From: Halorubrum salinarum
GTDB taxonomy: Archaea; Halobacteriota; Halobacteria; Halobacteriales; Haloferacaceae
DNA length: 64,000 bases
Direction: 5' to 3'
NCBI RefSeq assembly: GCF_013267195.1
Contig: NZ_CP053941.1
Location: 1,736,001-1,800,000 of the forward strand
Shown in pieces: positions 16,466 to 25,562 of the stretch. The notes under the pieces are model-generated. The model had not been told where the DNA came from, made no database searches, and was given only the letters and a program-made list of their open reading frames with translations. The translations under genes and the position numbers were made by a program. How positions within the stretch are numbered: position 1 is the first letter of the stretch; each line of letters begins with the position of its first letter.

Positions 16466-16644
16466 TGCGCTCCGGTCGGCGGGCGACTCACAAAGGGCCG
16501 GCGGATCGCGGAGCGGGACGCCCCGCGGATCGGGGGACTGGGCCCCGCCGGACCGGGGACGAGACCCCCGGGGGACCGCGGGGCGCTATCGCTCGCGATA
16601 GCCGAACCCGAACGCCTAATTGGCCCCGTCTCGCCCGTGGTGAC

Positions 16645-17676
16645 ATGGTCGCGACGCTGCCGGACCTCCTCCGACTGCTCGTCGTCCCCGTCTTCGCGTG
16701 GGCGGCGATCCGGGACGTCCGGACCCGGCGCCTCCCGAACCGGCTGTGGCCGCCGCTGTACCTGTTCGGCGCGCTGCTCCTGCTCTGGGAGGCCGTCTCG
16801 CTGTGGCCGTTCGCCGGGTTCGACGGGCGGATCTTCCTCGTGCGGGCCGCGATCAGCCTGCTGTTCGTCGCGCCGCTCGGCTACGCCTTCTGGTACCTCG
16901 GCGCGTTCGGCGGCGCCGACGCGAAGGCGATGATCGCGCTCGCGGTGATCTTCCCGACGTTCCCGGCCTACGAGGTCGGGGGGGTCACGCTCCCGCTCGT
17001 GGGCACCCAGCTCGGCGTGTTCTCGCTGACGATCCTCACGAACACCGTCCTGATCGGGCTCGCGTACCCCGTCGGGCTCGCCGCCCTCAACCTCGTCCGC
17101 GGCGAGGTCTCGTCGAGCATGTTCCTCGCGCGCCCGGTCGCGACCGACTCGCTGCCGGACCGCCACGGTCGCCTGTTCGAGGACCCGGAGGGGCCCACCC
17201 GGGGCGGACTGGACCTGGACGCGCTCCGGATGTACCTCCGGTGGCGCGGGCTCACGCTCGCCGACCTGCGCGCTGACCCCGACGGCCTCCGGGACCCGGC
17301 CTCCGTCGGCGAGACGTTCGACCCGACCGACGGCGGGACGCACGTCGGCCCGCGGACCGACGGGGGGCGCGCAGTGGACGACGCGCTCTCCGACCGGGGA
17401 CGCGAAGCCGACGCGGACTCCGCCGCCGCGGCCGACGGTGACCCGGAGGGCGACGACCCCTGGGCGGCCGAGCGCTTCCTCGACGACATCGACCACGGCG
17501 CGTACGGCACCGACGCCGCGACGCTCCGCGACGGCCTCGACGTCGTCGCCCGCGCGGACCGCGTGCTGGTCTCGCCCGGGATGCCGTTCGTCGTCCCGAT
17601 GGCCGTCGGGCTCGTCGTCTCGCTGACGTACGGGGACGCGCTGTTCGCGCTGCTGGGGGCGGTCGGACTGGTGTGA
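16645..17676 (+). CDS. Archaeal prepilin peptidase (PibD/FlaK type)
   Basis: Membrane aspartic protease that cuts class III signal peptides of archaellins and type IV pilins. The two aspartates lie in AAIRDVRTRRLPNRLW (about residue 24) and GAFGGADAKAM (about 92-95). At 343 residues it is longer than the ~230 of non-halophile enzymes: an Asp-rich soluble insert of about 130 residues (170-300) precedes a last hydrophobic pair. The pilin at 43025 is a likely substrate. The ATG at 16645 follows a CTAATTGG element at about -30. Confidence 0.88.
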   Translation: MVATLPDLLRLLVVPVFAWAAIRDVRTRRLPNRLWPPLYLFGALLLLWEAVSLWPFAGFDGRIFLVRAAISLLFVAPLGYAFWYLGAFGGADAKAMIALAVIFPTFPAYEVGGVTLPLVGTQLGVFSLTILTNTVLIGLAYPVGLAALNLVRGEVSSSMFLARPVATDSLPDRHGRLFEDPEGPTRGGLDLDALRMYLRWRGLTLADLRADPDGLRDPASVGETFDPTDGGTHVGPRTDGGRAVDDALSDRGREADADSAAAADGDPEGDDPWAAERFLDDIDHGAYGTDAATLRDGLDVVARADRVLVSPGMPFVVPMAVGLVVSLTYGDALFALLGAVGLV

Positions 17677-17697
17677 GCCGGCGGCAACGACTTGACC

Positions 17698-17705
17698 TAT
17701 AAATA
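17698..17705 (+). promoter_or_regulatory. TATAAATA box before repeat element copy 2
   Basis: TATAAATA ends 17 nt before the first helix of the element (17723). With a usual offset of about 25 nt, transcription would start near the beginning of the element. The same 8 nt recur at 18003-18010 just beyond the element, so a target-site duplication is an alternative reading. Confidence 0.5.
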
Positions 17706-17722
17706 GACGATGCGGTGCGGCG

Positions 17723-17978
17723 GCGCGTGCCGATGAGCGCCCGAAGGGCGCGAATCGCACGCGCGAGGGACGCGGTGAGCGACGGGCGACCGAAGGGAGC
17801 CCGGAGCGAACCGCGAGGCTGGGGAGGCACGAGGTGCGGTGCTGTGCGGGGCGGGACTCAAAGGGGCAGTCGCGAGGGCAAAGGCGCGCGACGCAAGGAC
17901 CGCAGGCTCGAACGGAGTGGGCGCCGAGGACCGCAGCGAGCGCACCGAGCCCTCGCGACTGGGGCTTCGGAGGTGTTC
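17723..17978 (+). ncRNA. Structured repeat element, copy 2 (candidate ncRNA)
   Basis: A 256-nt gene-free element related to 4535-4791. Stem 17723-17730/17757-17764 is followed by a bulged C, then GAT/ATC, a GA/GA internal loop and hairpin 17737-17742/17746-17751 with a GAA loop. The second arm pairs 17771-17776 with 17810-17815, then 17783-17787 with 17799-17803, ending in CC-GAA-GG flanked by GA/GA. The long helix is 17868-17879 with 17949-17960, where a C:G pair of copy 1 is replaced by T:A. The 65-nt core 17815-17879 differs from copy 1 by five substitutions and one 6-nt gap. It sits between the convergent prepilin peptidase and dnaG genes behind a TATA box. No known RNA family is recognised. 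Confidence 0.6.
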
Positions 17979-18000
17979 GACGCCGATTCTCGGTCAACCA

Positions 18001-18027
18001 TTTATAAATAAAAGGCGCGACCGCGCC
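18001..18027 (-). terminator. Terminator of dnaG
   Basis: On the minus strand, 7 nt after the dnaG stop codon, GGCGCG pairs with CGCGCC (18014-18027), followed directly by TTTTATTTATAAA (18013 down to 18001). A stem followed by a T-rich run is a good intrinsic terminator. Confidence 0.65.
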
Positions 18028-18033
18028 GTATCG

Positions 18034-19722
18034 TCAGTTCCCGGCCCAGACGTCCGCGGCGGCGAGGACGCGCGTCCCGGCCGGCCGCTTCACGAACTCG
18101 CCGAGGTCGCGGCCGATCAGGTCGCCGACGCCGCGCTGGGCCGCCACGTCGAGCAGCCGCTGGTCGACGGTCCCGTCGACGACGACGGCGTGCGGCGCGG
18201 GCTCGGCGCCCTCGACCGCGTCGAACGCCTCGCCGGCGTCGACCTCGTCGAGGACCTCGAACTCGTCGCCGAGGAGCCGCGCGCGGCCCGTCGCCCCGTC
18301 GACGACCTCGCTGACGTGCGCCCTCATCGACCGCGGCTCGTCGAGTCCGTCGTCGGCCGCGTCGCCCTCCCCGTCGTCACTTCCCTCGGATTCCGCCTCC
18401 GCGGCCGACCGGGGATCCGCCTCTTCGGCCGACTCGGCGTCCGCTCCGTCCGACGAGCCGTCGTCGGACTCCTCCGCCAACTCGGCGTCCGCTTCCTCGG
18501 CCGTCCCGTCGTCTTCCTCGTCAGCCGGTTCGGAGTCCGAGTCGTCGACCGGCTCCGACACGGGCTCGGCGGCCGTGTCGGGCTCGACGGCCGACGCCGC
18601 GTCGGGCTCGACGGCTGACTCGGCGTCGGCGTCGAGCGTCGAGTCGGGGTCGTCTGTCGGCGTCGACGCCGACCCAGCGGCCTCGCCCGCGCCGTCGGAG
18701 GGGGACGGGTCGCGGACCTCGGCCGCCGCGTCGCCGTCGTCCGGGTCCGTCGACTCGGCCTCCGGATCGGGCTCGGGCGATCGGGTCGTTCGGGTCGACG
18801 GGCCGGTCGAGCCGCCGCCGGCGTCGCCCGGCACCGCGCCGCCGTCGCCGACGCGGGCGACCGAGCCGGAGCCGTCGCCGGCCTCCTCGTCGCTGGCGGC
18901 CGCGCGGAGGTCGGCGGCGTCCGCGAGGCTGGCGTACGGCACCTTCCCGCGGAGCGCCTCGAAGACGGCGTCGCGGTCGAGGTCCTCGACCGACTCGCCG
19001 GGGGGCGCGAACGCGACGTAGTTGACCTCGCCGACCTGCGCGAGCTCGCGGAGGATGAGCTCGCCGCCCCGGTCGCCGTCGAGAAACGCGGTGACGGTCC
19101 GGTCGGCCGTCAGGTCGGCGACCGCCTCGGGGACGTTCGTCCCCTCGACCGCGACGGCGTTCTTGATCCCGCAGTCGAGCAGCGTGAGCACGTCGGCGCG
19201 CCCCTCGACGACGATGACGGCGTCGGAGTCGCCGACGCGCGGCCCGGCCGGGAGCCCCTCGTAGTCGACGATGCCCTCGACGCGCGCGGCGTCGCGCACC
19301 TCGTCTAACACGTCGCTGCTCGCGAGGCTCGTCTCCTCGAAGCCGCCGGCGATCAGCTCCTTGGCGCGCTCGACGACCTCGCGGCGCTTGGCCGCCCGCA
19401 CGTCCTCGATGCTCGTCACCTCCACGGAGGCGTGACAGGGACCGATGCGGTCTATCGTCTCCAGCGCGGCCGCTAAGATGGCGGTCTCGACCTTGTCCAG
19501 GCTCGACGCGACGGTGACCTCGCCGAACGACTGGCCGTTCTCGGACTCGACGGAGACGTCGATTCGGCCGACGCGCGAGGACTCCTGGAGGTCGCGGAGG
19601 TCCAACTCGTCGCCGAGCAGGCCCTCCGTCTGGCCGAACACCGCCCCGACGACGTCGCTCCGCTCGACGACGCCGTCGGCCGCGATGGTGGCGTGTATCA
19701 GGTATTTCTCTGTGTCTTTCAT
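18034..19722 (-). CDS. dnaG: DnaG-type primase
   Basis: 562 residues. In archaea this bacterial-like primase associates with the exosome and RNA decay more than with replication. The TOPRIM domain is clear: VIVVEGRADVLTL (Glu173) and AFLDGDRGGE (Asp215, Asp217). The start, MKDTEKYLIHATIAADGVVE, is the archaeal DnaG N-terminal domain. Residues about 275-460 form an extremely acidic Ser/Asp/Glu/Ala/Pro linker with SAVEPDAASAVEPDTA-like repeats. A last ~97-residue conserved domain follows (MRAHVSEVVDGATGRARLLG onward). No Zn-binding primase domain of the bacterial kind is present. Confidence 0.95.
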   Translation of the reverse strand: MKDTEKYLIHATIAADGVVERSDVVGAVFGQTEGLLGDELDLRDLQESSRVGRIDVSVESENGQSFGEVTVASSLDKVETAILAAALETIDRIGPCHASVEVTSIEDVRAAKRREVVERAKELIAGGFEETSLASSDVLDEVRDAARVEGIVDYEGLPAGPRVGDSDAVIVVEGRADVLTLLDCGIKNAVAVEGTNVPEAVADLTADRTVTAFLDGDRGGELILRELAQVGEVNYVAFAPPGESVEDLDRDAVFEALRGKVPYASLADAADLRAAASDEEAGDGSGSVARVGDGGAVPGDAGGGSTGPSTRTTRSPEPDPEAESTDPDDGDAAAEVRDPSPSDGAGEAAGSASTPTDDPDSTLDADAESAVEPDAASAVEPDTAAEPVSEPVDDSDSEPADEEDDGTAEEADAELAEESDDGSSDGADAESAEEADPRSAAEAESEGSDDGEGDAADDGLDEPRSMRAHVSEVVDGATGRARLLGDEFEVLDEVDAGEAFDAVEGAEPAPHAVVVDGTVDQRLLDVAAQRGVGDLIGRDLGEFVKRPAGTRVLAAADVWAGN

Positions 19723-19741
19723 GATGGGTGAATGGTGATGT

Positions 19742-19757
19742 CGGGCGGTAGCGCCCG
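19742..19757 (-). other. Hairpin in the dnaG upstream region
   Basis: CGGGCG-GTAG-CGCCCG on the plus strand, a 6-bp perfect stem 20-35 nt before the dnaG ATG. A GCTATTTTCC element lies about 65-75 nt before the ATG, so dnaG may have a short 5' leader that contains this hairpin. Confidence 0.4.
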
Positions 19758-19901
19758 TCCGTGTATGGTTGCGCTCCTCGCGGAAAATAGCTATCGCACG
19801 CTCCTCCTCCGGCGCCGACTATTGAAGAAAATTTCTCTACGAAATGTATGTCCGAATCTGTTCGATGGTTCTTTGTATCTATAGAAACTCTATTTTCTCA
19901 C

Positions 19902-20171
19902 ATGACGCGATCACGGAGCGATCTCGTGTGGATACCGACGTTCGCGGTTCTCGTGGCTTTCGCGGTGCCGTGGCCCCTGTGGGGCGTCGACCGCGTCGTC
20001 GCGGGGCTGCCGGTGTGGATCTGGTGGCACGTGGCGTGGCTCGGGCTGTGTACGGCCCTGTTCGCGCTGTTCGTCCGGAGCGGCGCGTGGGAGCGCGGGA
20101 TGGGGCGGCGACCGGGGCGCGACGTCGCCGGCGGCGACGCGCCGGCGCCCGCCGACGGTGATCGCCGATGA
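19902..20171 (+). CDS. DUF3311 protein paired with a solute symporter
   Basis: 89 residues with two membrane helices (about 8-27 and 38-58) and a basic, Gly-rich tail. RSDLVWIPTFAVLVAFAVP and VWIWWHVAW are typical of DUF3311 proteins, which are nearly always encoded just before an SSS-family transporter and are thought to be a small accessory subunit. The stop overlaps the symporter ATG by 4 nt. The ATG at 19902 is chosen because the family sequence begins there and a CTATAG element lies about 20 nt upstream; a longer start at 19848 is possible. Confidence 0.8.
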   Translation: MTRSRSDLVWIPTFAVLVAFAVPWPLWGVDRVVAGLPVWIWWHVAWLGLCTALFALFVRSGAWERGMGRRPGRDVAGGDAPAPADGDRR

Positions 20172-21652
20172 CGCTGGGGCTCTCGCTCGGCGTCGTCGTC
20201 GGCTACCTCGTCGCCGCGCTCGCGCTCGGGCTGGTCGCCTACCGCGTCTCGGAGTCGACGGCGGAGGACTACTACCTCGCGAACCGGTCGATCGGCACGC
20301 TCGTGTTGCTGTTCACGACGTTCGCCACCCTGCTGTCGGCGTTCACCTTCTTCGGCGGCCCGAACCTCGCGTACGCGGCCGGCCCCGAGTGGCTGATCGT
20401 GATGGGCACCCTCGACGGCGTGCTGTTCGCGGTGCTGTGGTACGTGATCGGCTACAAGCAGTGGCTGATCGGCGCCCGCAACGGCTACGTGACGCTCGGC
20501 GAGATGCTCGGCGACCGGTTCGGCTCGACCGGGCTGCGCGCGCTGGTCGCCGGCGTCAGCCTCCTCTGGCTGTTCCCGTACGTCATGCTCCAGCAGATGG
20601 GCGCCGGCGAGGCGCTCGTGGGGCTCACCGACGGCGCGGTCCCCTACTGGGGCGGCGCGGCGCTGATCACGGCGTTCATGATCCTCTACGTCGCCGTCGC
20701 CGGGCTCCGGGGCGTGGCGTGGACCGACACGCTCCAGGGGCTGTTCATGCTCTCCGTCGTCTGGATCGCCGCCGCGTGGCTGGTCTCGGCGCTCGGCGGC
20801 GTCGGCGCCGCGACCGAGGGGATGCTCGCCGCCCGGCCCGAGTTCGGGGGCTTCGGCGGCGGGACGTACACGCCCGGGTTCATCATCTCGACGGCGATCA
20901 CCATCGCGTTCGGCGTGACGATGTTCCCGCAGATCAACCAGCGGTTCTTCGTCGCGAAGTCGGCCGCGACGCTGAAGCGGTCGTTCGCGCTGTGGCCCGT
21001 GCTCGTCCTCCTGCTTTTCCTCCCCGCGTTCATGCTCGGCGCGTGGGCGGCCGGGACGCCGGTGACGGTCCCCGAGAACGCGAACGTGCTCCCGGTCGTG
21101 CTCGGCGAGTACACGCCGGCGTGGTTCACGGCGCTCGTGATCGCCGGCGCGATGGCCGCGATGATGTCCTCGTCCGACTCGATGCTCCTGTCGGGGTCGT
21201 CGTACTTCACGCGGGACCTGTACCGGCCCGTGGTGAACGCCGACGCCTCCGAGCGCCGCGAGGCGTGGGTCGCGCGCGTCGGCGTCGCCGGGTTTGCGGC
21301 GCTCGCGTTCGTCGCCAGCCTGTTCCGCCCCGGGACGCTGGTCGAGGTCGGAGGCACCGCGTTCTCCGGGTTCGCGCTGCTCGCGCTCCCGGTGATCTGC
21401 GCGCTCTACTGGGATCGGACGACGCGCACGGGCATGCTCGCCGGCGTCGCGGTCCCGCAGGTCGCGTACCTCGCGGTGGTGCTGTCGGCGGTCGTCGGCG
21501 CCGTCCCGACGCTGCCCCGGACCGTCGCGGGCGGCTGGGACGTGGCGCTCGGGCTGATGGCGCTGTCGGCGGTCCTCACCGTCGGCGTCTCGCTGCTCAC
21601 CGCCCCGACCGAAGAGGAGGACGCCTCGCGGTTCGCGGTGGCGGGCGACTGA
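20168..21652 (+). CDS. Sodium:solute symporter family transporter
   Basis: 494 residues with about 13 transmembrane helices, of the SSS family (PanF/MctP/PutP relatives). Typical family blocks are STAEDYYLANRSIGT near residue 30, FGVTMFPQINQRFFVAKS, and AAMMSSSDSMLLSGSSYFTR, the conserved helix with small residues. It should carry an organic solute in with Na+. The DUF3311 partner resembles that of monocarboxylate/pantothenate-type members, but the substrate cannot be read from sequence. Confidence 0.92.
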   Translation: MTLGLSLGVVVGYLVAALALGLVAYRVSESTAEDYYLANRSIGTLVLLFTTFATLLSAFTFFGGPNLAYAAGPEWLIVMGTLDGVLFAVLWYVIGYKQWLIGARNGYVTLGEMLGDRFGSTGLRALVAGVSLLWLFPYVMLQQMGAGEALVGLTDGAVPYWGGAALITAFMILYVAVAGLRGVAWTDTLQGLFMLSVVWIAAAWLVSALGGVGAATEGMLAARPEFGGFGGGTYTPGFIISTAITIAFGVTMFPQINQRFFVAKSAATLKRSFALWPVLVLLLFLPAFMLGAWAAGTPVTVPENANVLPVVLGEYTPAWFTALVIAGAMAAMMSSSDSMLLSGSSYFTRDLYRPVVNADASERREAWVARVGVAGFAALAFVASLFRPGTLVEVGGTAFSGFALLALPVICALYWDRTTRTGMLAGVAVPQVAYLAVVLSAVVGAVPTLPRTVAGGWDVALGLMALSAVLTVGVSLLTAPTEEEDASRFAVAGD

Positions 21653-21778
21653 GCCCGGGTCGACGGCCGGGTGGTCGGCCTGTCGGCCCGACCACACTCG
21701 TCTCGTGAGAACCGAAGCGTCTTCTCGTCGCCTCGGGCCTCCCGAAAGTCAAATGCCGGTCTGTCCCCGAATACGGGT

Positions 21779-22648
21779 ATGAACGAGCCCGGCACGGAGG
21801 GCGTGCTGTTGAACCAGGAGACGCTCCGCGGTCGGCTCGACGACGCGCCGCCGTGGCTCCGCGAGCACTACCGGACGTTCCGGGAGTCGATGCTGGGCGA
21901 GCGCGACGGGTCGCCGTTCCCCTGCTACTTCGGCATCGAGGTCGAGCGCGAGGGCGACCTCCTGTACGCCGCCTGCGAGTCGACGACGGACCCCGCCGCG
22001 CTGTTGCGCCTGCGCGACGTGCTCGTCGAGTACCTGGAGACGTACCCCGACCACGCCGACCGCGCGCCGCTCGCGGTGTTCTTCAGGCCGCCGGACGGCG
22101 AGCGCGGGGAGGCGCACTACCACGAGCGGCTCTGGCACGTGCTGGAGTTCCTCCACGTCCACGACCCGGAGCCGTGGCCCGACGACATCCCGACCGACCC
22201 GGACACGCCGCGCTGGGAGTTCTGCTTCGGCGGCGAGCCGCTGTTCCCCACGTCGCGGGCGCCGTTCTACGAGGAGCGGAAGAGCCGGTACTCGCCGGTC
22301 GGGCTGGAGATCACCTTCCAGCCGCGCGCCGTCTTCGAGGGGATCACCGCCGACACCGAGGCCGGCCAGCGAGCCCGCGAGGCGATCCGCGACCGCATGG
22401 GCGACTACGACGGGGTCTGTCCCCACGCCGACCTCGGCGACTGGGGCGCCGAGGGCGACCGCGAGTGGACGCAGTACCTGTTCCGCGAGGACGCCGCCGC
22501 GAGCCCCGACGCCTGCCCGCTCGACCCGACGCGCGAGCACCCGAAGGCGCCCGAGTCGCTCCTCGAACCGGGCGCGTGGCAGCGGTTCGCCGGTGCGGTC
22601 GCGGCCGACCGCGACGCGCCCGCCACCTCGGGGCTCGGCGATGACTGA
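21779..22648 (+). CDS. YqcI/YcgG family protein
   Basis: 289 residues. [18 protein letters not shown] near residue 43, then the long [20 protein letters not shown] stretch and [19 protein letters not shown], are characteristic of YqcI/YcgG proteins, a family of unknown biochemistry that may be heme-related oxygenases. The ATG at 21779 matches where family similarity starts. The stop overlaps the next gene by 8 nt, so the two are co-expressed. Confidence 0.82.
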   Translation: MNEPGTEGVLLNQETLRGRLDDAPPWLREHYRTFRESMLGERDGSPFPCYFGIEVEREGDLLYAACESTTDPAALLRLRDVLVEYLETYPDHADRAPLAVFFRPPDGERGEAHYHERLWHVLEFLHVHDPEPWPDDIPTDPDTPRWEFCFGGEPLFPTSRAPFYEERKSRYSPVGLEITFQPRAVFEGITADTEAGQRAREAIRDRMGDYDGVCPHADLGDWGAEGDREWTQYLFREDAAASPDACPLDPTREHPKAPESLLEPGAWQRFAGAVAADRDAPATSGLGDD

Positions 22649-23195
22649 CCGCGACGACGCCGTCCTCCTCCTCGTCGACTTCCAGACCGGCTTCGACGGG
22701 ACGGGGTGGGGCGAGCGCAACAACCCCGACGCCGAGGCGGCCGCGGCCGCGCTGCTCGACCGCTGGCGCGACGCCGGCCGCCCGGTCGCGCACGTCCGCC
22801 ACGCCTCGACGGAGCCGGACTCGCCGCTGCGCCCCGACGCCCCCGGCTTCGCGTGGAAGCCGGAGACGGCGCCCGTCGAGGGCGAGCCAACCTTCGAGAA
22901 GTCGGTCAACGGCGCCTTCCTCGACTCCGGGCTCGACGCGTGGCTCCGCGAGGAAGGGTACGAGTCGCTCGTCGTCTGCGGGCTGACCACCGACCACTGC
23001 GTCTCGACGACGACGCGCGAGGCCGAAAACCGCGGCTACGACGTGCGCGTGGTCGCCGACGCGACCGCGACCCACGCCCGCGAGGCGCCCGACGGCGAGC
23101 GGATCGACCCGGAGACCTCCCACCGCGTCGCGCTCGCGCACCTGCGCGGCGAGTTCGCGACGGTCGTCGAGAGCGACGACCTGCTCGCCGACTGA
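22641..23195 (+). CDS. Isochorismatase-like cysteine hydrolase
   Basis: 184 residues with the complete catalytic triad of the family: Asp13 (LLVDFQTGF), Lys87 (FEKSVNGAF) and Cys120 ([10 protein letters not shown]). Close relatives include nicotinamidases, ureidoacrylate and N-carbamoyl amidases. The metal-binding histidines of a true nicotinamidase are not evident, so the substrate is left open. It starts inside the end of the YqcI gene. Confidence 0.88.
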   Translation: MTDRDDAVLLLVDFQTGFDGTGWGERNNPDAEAAAAALLDRWRDAGRPVAHVRHASTEPDSPLRPDAPGFAWKPETAPVEGEPTFEKSVNGAFLDSGLDAWLREEGYESLVVCGLTTDHCVSTTTREAENRGYDVRVVADATATHAREAPDGERIDPETSHRVALAHLRGEFATVVESDDLLAD

Positions 23196-23231
23196 CCGAA
23201 AGCCCATACCGCTCCCGCGAGAATCGGCCCC

Positions 23232-23768
23232 GTGTTCCGCCACACGCCGCGGTGTCCGGACTGCGGGAGCCGGTTTCTCGTGACCAAAGTACGGATGGCG
23301 GGCGGCCACGTGCCGCCGCCCTCGGACCTGACCGTCTACCGCTGCTACCGGTGCTTCGCGAAGTTCACCGACGAGGAGGCGGCGGGACCCGACGAGGGCG
23401 GCGACGAGACCGACGGCGACCGCGGAATCGACGAGGCCGCCCGGAATCCGCAGGCGACCGACCCGGTCCGCGTCGTCGACGTCGACCTCGCGGTCTCGCC
23501 GGCCGGCGGGAAGCGAGCGGTCGATCGCTTCGCGCTCACCCTCCGCAACGACGGCGCCGAACCCGTCCGCGTTGCGCGCGCCGAACTCTCCTTTCCGGAC
23601 GGCGAGGAGTCGGTCGCGCCGGTCGACCCCGTCCTCCTCGCCCCCGACGAGACGGCGACCGTCGCGGTCGCCCGCGACTGGCTCTACCCCGAGCAGGACG
23701 CGGTGACGGTCCGGTTCCTCGGCGACGGCGACGCGGTCGGCTCGGTCCGGGTGACCGATCTCGACTGA
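23232..23768 (+). CDS. Zinc-ribbon protein with a C-terminal beta domain
   Basis: 178 residues from a GTG start. CPDCG (8-12) and CYRC (38-41) form a zinc ribbon. A Glu/Asp/Gly linker follows, then a beta-rich domain (about 80-175) that looks like an FxLyD/CARDB-type immunoglobulin fold (FALTLRNDGAEPVRVARAEL ... LLAPDETATVAV). Unknown function. The GTG is the only start that keeps the first cysteine pair. Confidence 0.7.
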   Translation: MFRHTPRCPDCGSRFLVTKVRMAGGHVPPPSDLTVYRCYRCFAKFTDEEAAGPDEGGDETDGDRGIDEAARNPQATDPVRVVDVDLAVSPAGGKRAVDRFALTLRNDGAEPVRVARAELSFPDGEESVAPVDPVLLAPDETATVAVARDWLYPEQDAVTVRFLGDGDAVGSVRVTDLD

Positions 23769-23830
23769 TCGCGCCGTCCGCCGTCGATTGAGCGCGCCGT
23801 CCGGCGCCGACCCGCCCGACCCGACCGCGC

Positions 23831-25300
23831 TCAGTCGTCGTCGGCCGCCTCCGCGGCGGCCGCGTCGCCGCCGCTCGCGCGCTCCGCGGCGTTCGCGAAC
23901 ATCCCGCGGCGGGTCGTGTACAGGAAGTACGCGCCGAGGCCCAGGAACCCGACGACGTTCGAGGCCGCGACCGCCCAGAAGACCGCCTCGACGCCCCAGC
24001 CGAGTCCGGGGGTCACCGTGACGCCGAACGCGCCGACCGTCGTCGCGACCGGGACGGCCGCGACCGCGATCGGGAACCGGACCGCCCAGTACTTGACCAG
24101 GTCCGCGACGAAGGAGGTCCGGGTGCGGGAGGCGCCGTTGAACCCGGCCAACAGCGTGTAGGTGCCGCCGAGCGCCCAGTAGGAGGCGCCGAGGATCCGG
24201 AGGTAGGTGACCGCGAGGTCGCGTCCGGTCGCGGTGAGGTCGGGCGCGAGGAGGTCCGCGATCCCGCCGGCGAACAGGAACTGGAGGGCGCCGAGCGCGA
24301 GGAACCCCGCGACGACCATCCCGGTGCCGACGGTCGTCGTACGGCGGGCGCGCTCGGGAGCGTCCGCGCCGAGGTTCTGTCCGATCATCGACTGCGCGGC
24401 CTGCTGCATCCCGAGCGCCGGGACGATCGCGAGCGTCGCCACCCGGGCGCCGACCGTGTACGCCGCGACGCCCGCCGCGCCGCCGGCGACCGCGACGAGG
24501 CCGACGACGAGGACGCGGACCAGCTCGCTCACCCCGCGCTGGCCGCCGAGCGGGAGGCCGACGGCGACGACCTCGCGGACGGTCGCGGCGTCGAGCGCGA
24601 ACGCCTCGCGGGTGAGCCGGAAGGTGTCGCGGCCGATCCCCGCGGCGTACCCGAGGACCCACAGGAGGCCGGCGACGCCCGCGAGCGCGGTGCCGAGGGC
24701 GGCGCCCGCGACGCCGAGCTCCGGCGCCGGGCCGACGCCGAAGATGAGGACCGGCGCGGCGACGGCGTTGACGAGGACGCCCACGAGGGTCACGTGGAAC
24801 ACCGCGCGGGTGTCGCCGTACGCCGTGAAGCAGTTCTCGACGGTGTCGCCGACCGCGCCGACCGGGAGGACGGCGATCACGATGGCGAGGTACGTCGCGG
24901 TCGTCCCGGCGAGCGCGGGGTCGGCGCCGAGCAGCGCGACGACCTCGTCGGCGTAGGCGACCACCGGGAGCGCGACCGCCGCGGTGACGGCGAGCGCGAC
25001 CAGCGCGCCGTTGACCGCCACCCGGCGCGCGCCCGCCTCGTCGTCGTCGCCGGCGCGCTGCGAGACGAGGATCTGGGTGCCGACCGCGCCGATCACGACC
25101 GTCGCGCCGAGCAGCGACTGGACCGGGAGGCTGAGCCCGACGGCGGCGACCGCGTCCTCGCCGACCCGCCCGAGCCAGAACGTGTCGACCAGCGCGTTGG
25201 CGACGTAGACGACGTTCTGCGCGACGAGCGGCGCGGCGAGGGCGAGCAGCACCCGCCCGACCGGCCCCTCGGTGATCGCCTCGCGGTCGACGTCCAGCAT
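23831..25300 (-). CDS. MATE family efflux transporter
   Basis: 489 residues, about 12 transmembrane helices in two related halves, with an acidic tail. PLVAQNVVYVANALVDTFWL near residue 21 and the repeated LPVGAVGDTVENCFTAYGD and YWALGGTYTLLAGFNGASRT blocks are typical of MATE/DinF/NorM Na+- or H+-driven exporters. The substrate is unknown. The ATG at 25300 follows TATA sequence CTTTTATTATCT at 25326-25335 on the minus strand. Confidence 0.93.
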   Translation of the reverse strand: MLDVDREAITEGPVGRVLLALAAPLVAQNVVYVANALVDTFWLGRVGEDAVAAVGLSLPVQSLLGATVVIGAVGTQILVSQRAGDDDEAGARRVAVNGALVALAVTAAVALPVVAYADEVVALLGADPALAGTTATYLAIVIAVLPVGAVGDTVENCFTAYGDTRAVFHVTLVGVLVNAVAAPVLIFGVGPAPELGVAGAALGTALAGVAGLLWVLGYAAGIGRDTFRLTREAFALDAATVREVVAVGLPLGGQRGVSELVRVLVVGLVAVAGGAAGVAAYTVGARVATLAIVPALGMQQAAQSMIGQNLGADAPERARRTTTVGTGMVVAGFLALGALQFLFAGGIADLLAPDLTATGRDLAVTYLRILGASYWALGGTYTLLAGFNGASRTRTSFVADLVKYWAVRFPIAVAAVPVATTVGAFGVTVTPGLGWGVEAVFWAVAASNVVGFLGLGAYFLYTTRRGMFANAAERASGGDAAAAEAADDD

Positions 25301-25325
25301 CGAATCGTTACGGTATTAGAAGGAG

Positions 25326-25335
25326 ATAATAAAAG
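25326..25335 (-). promoter_or_regulatory. TATA element of the MATE gene
   Basis: CTTTTATTAT on the minus strand lies 26-35 nt before the ATG, one of the clearest promoters in the window. The remaining 25336-25562 spacer shows no gene. Confidence 0.6.
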
Positions 25336-25562
25336 TGTGCTGGTGGTGAACACGACACTCGCGTCGGGTCGCGGTCCGCCGGTTCGATCCGGGGCGGCGA
25401 GCGGTCGACCGCCCCGCGCCGGGGTAGGACTCCGGTGAGGGGGAGTCGGGGGACCGGCGCGCCCGTCCGGCCCGGCGAGCGCACCGTCTCGCCCCCGCAC
25501 GCGGTCGCCCGGCGCCCGCGAAGGGAAACCTCTTAATGGACTACACACGGAGTTCGTGGTAT

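Noticed and set aside
25379-25392. CCGGTTCGATCCGG, another tRNA T-arm look-alike.
   Set aside because: No D-arm, anticodon arm or acceptor stem can be drawn around it; it lies in the spacer before the HEAT-repeat gene.
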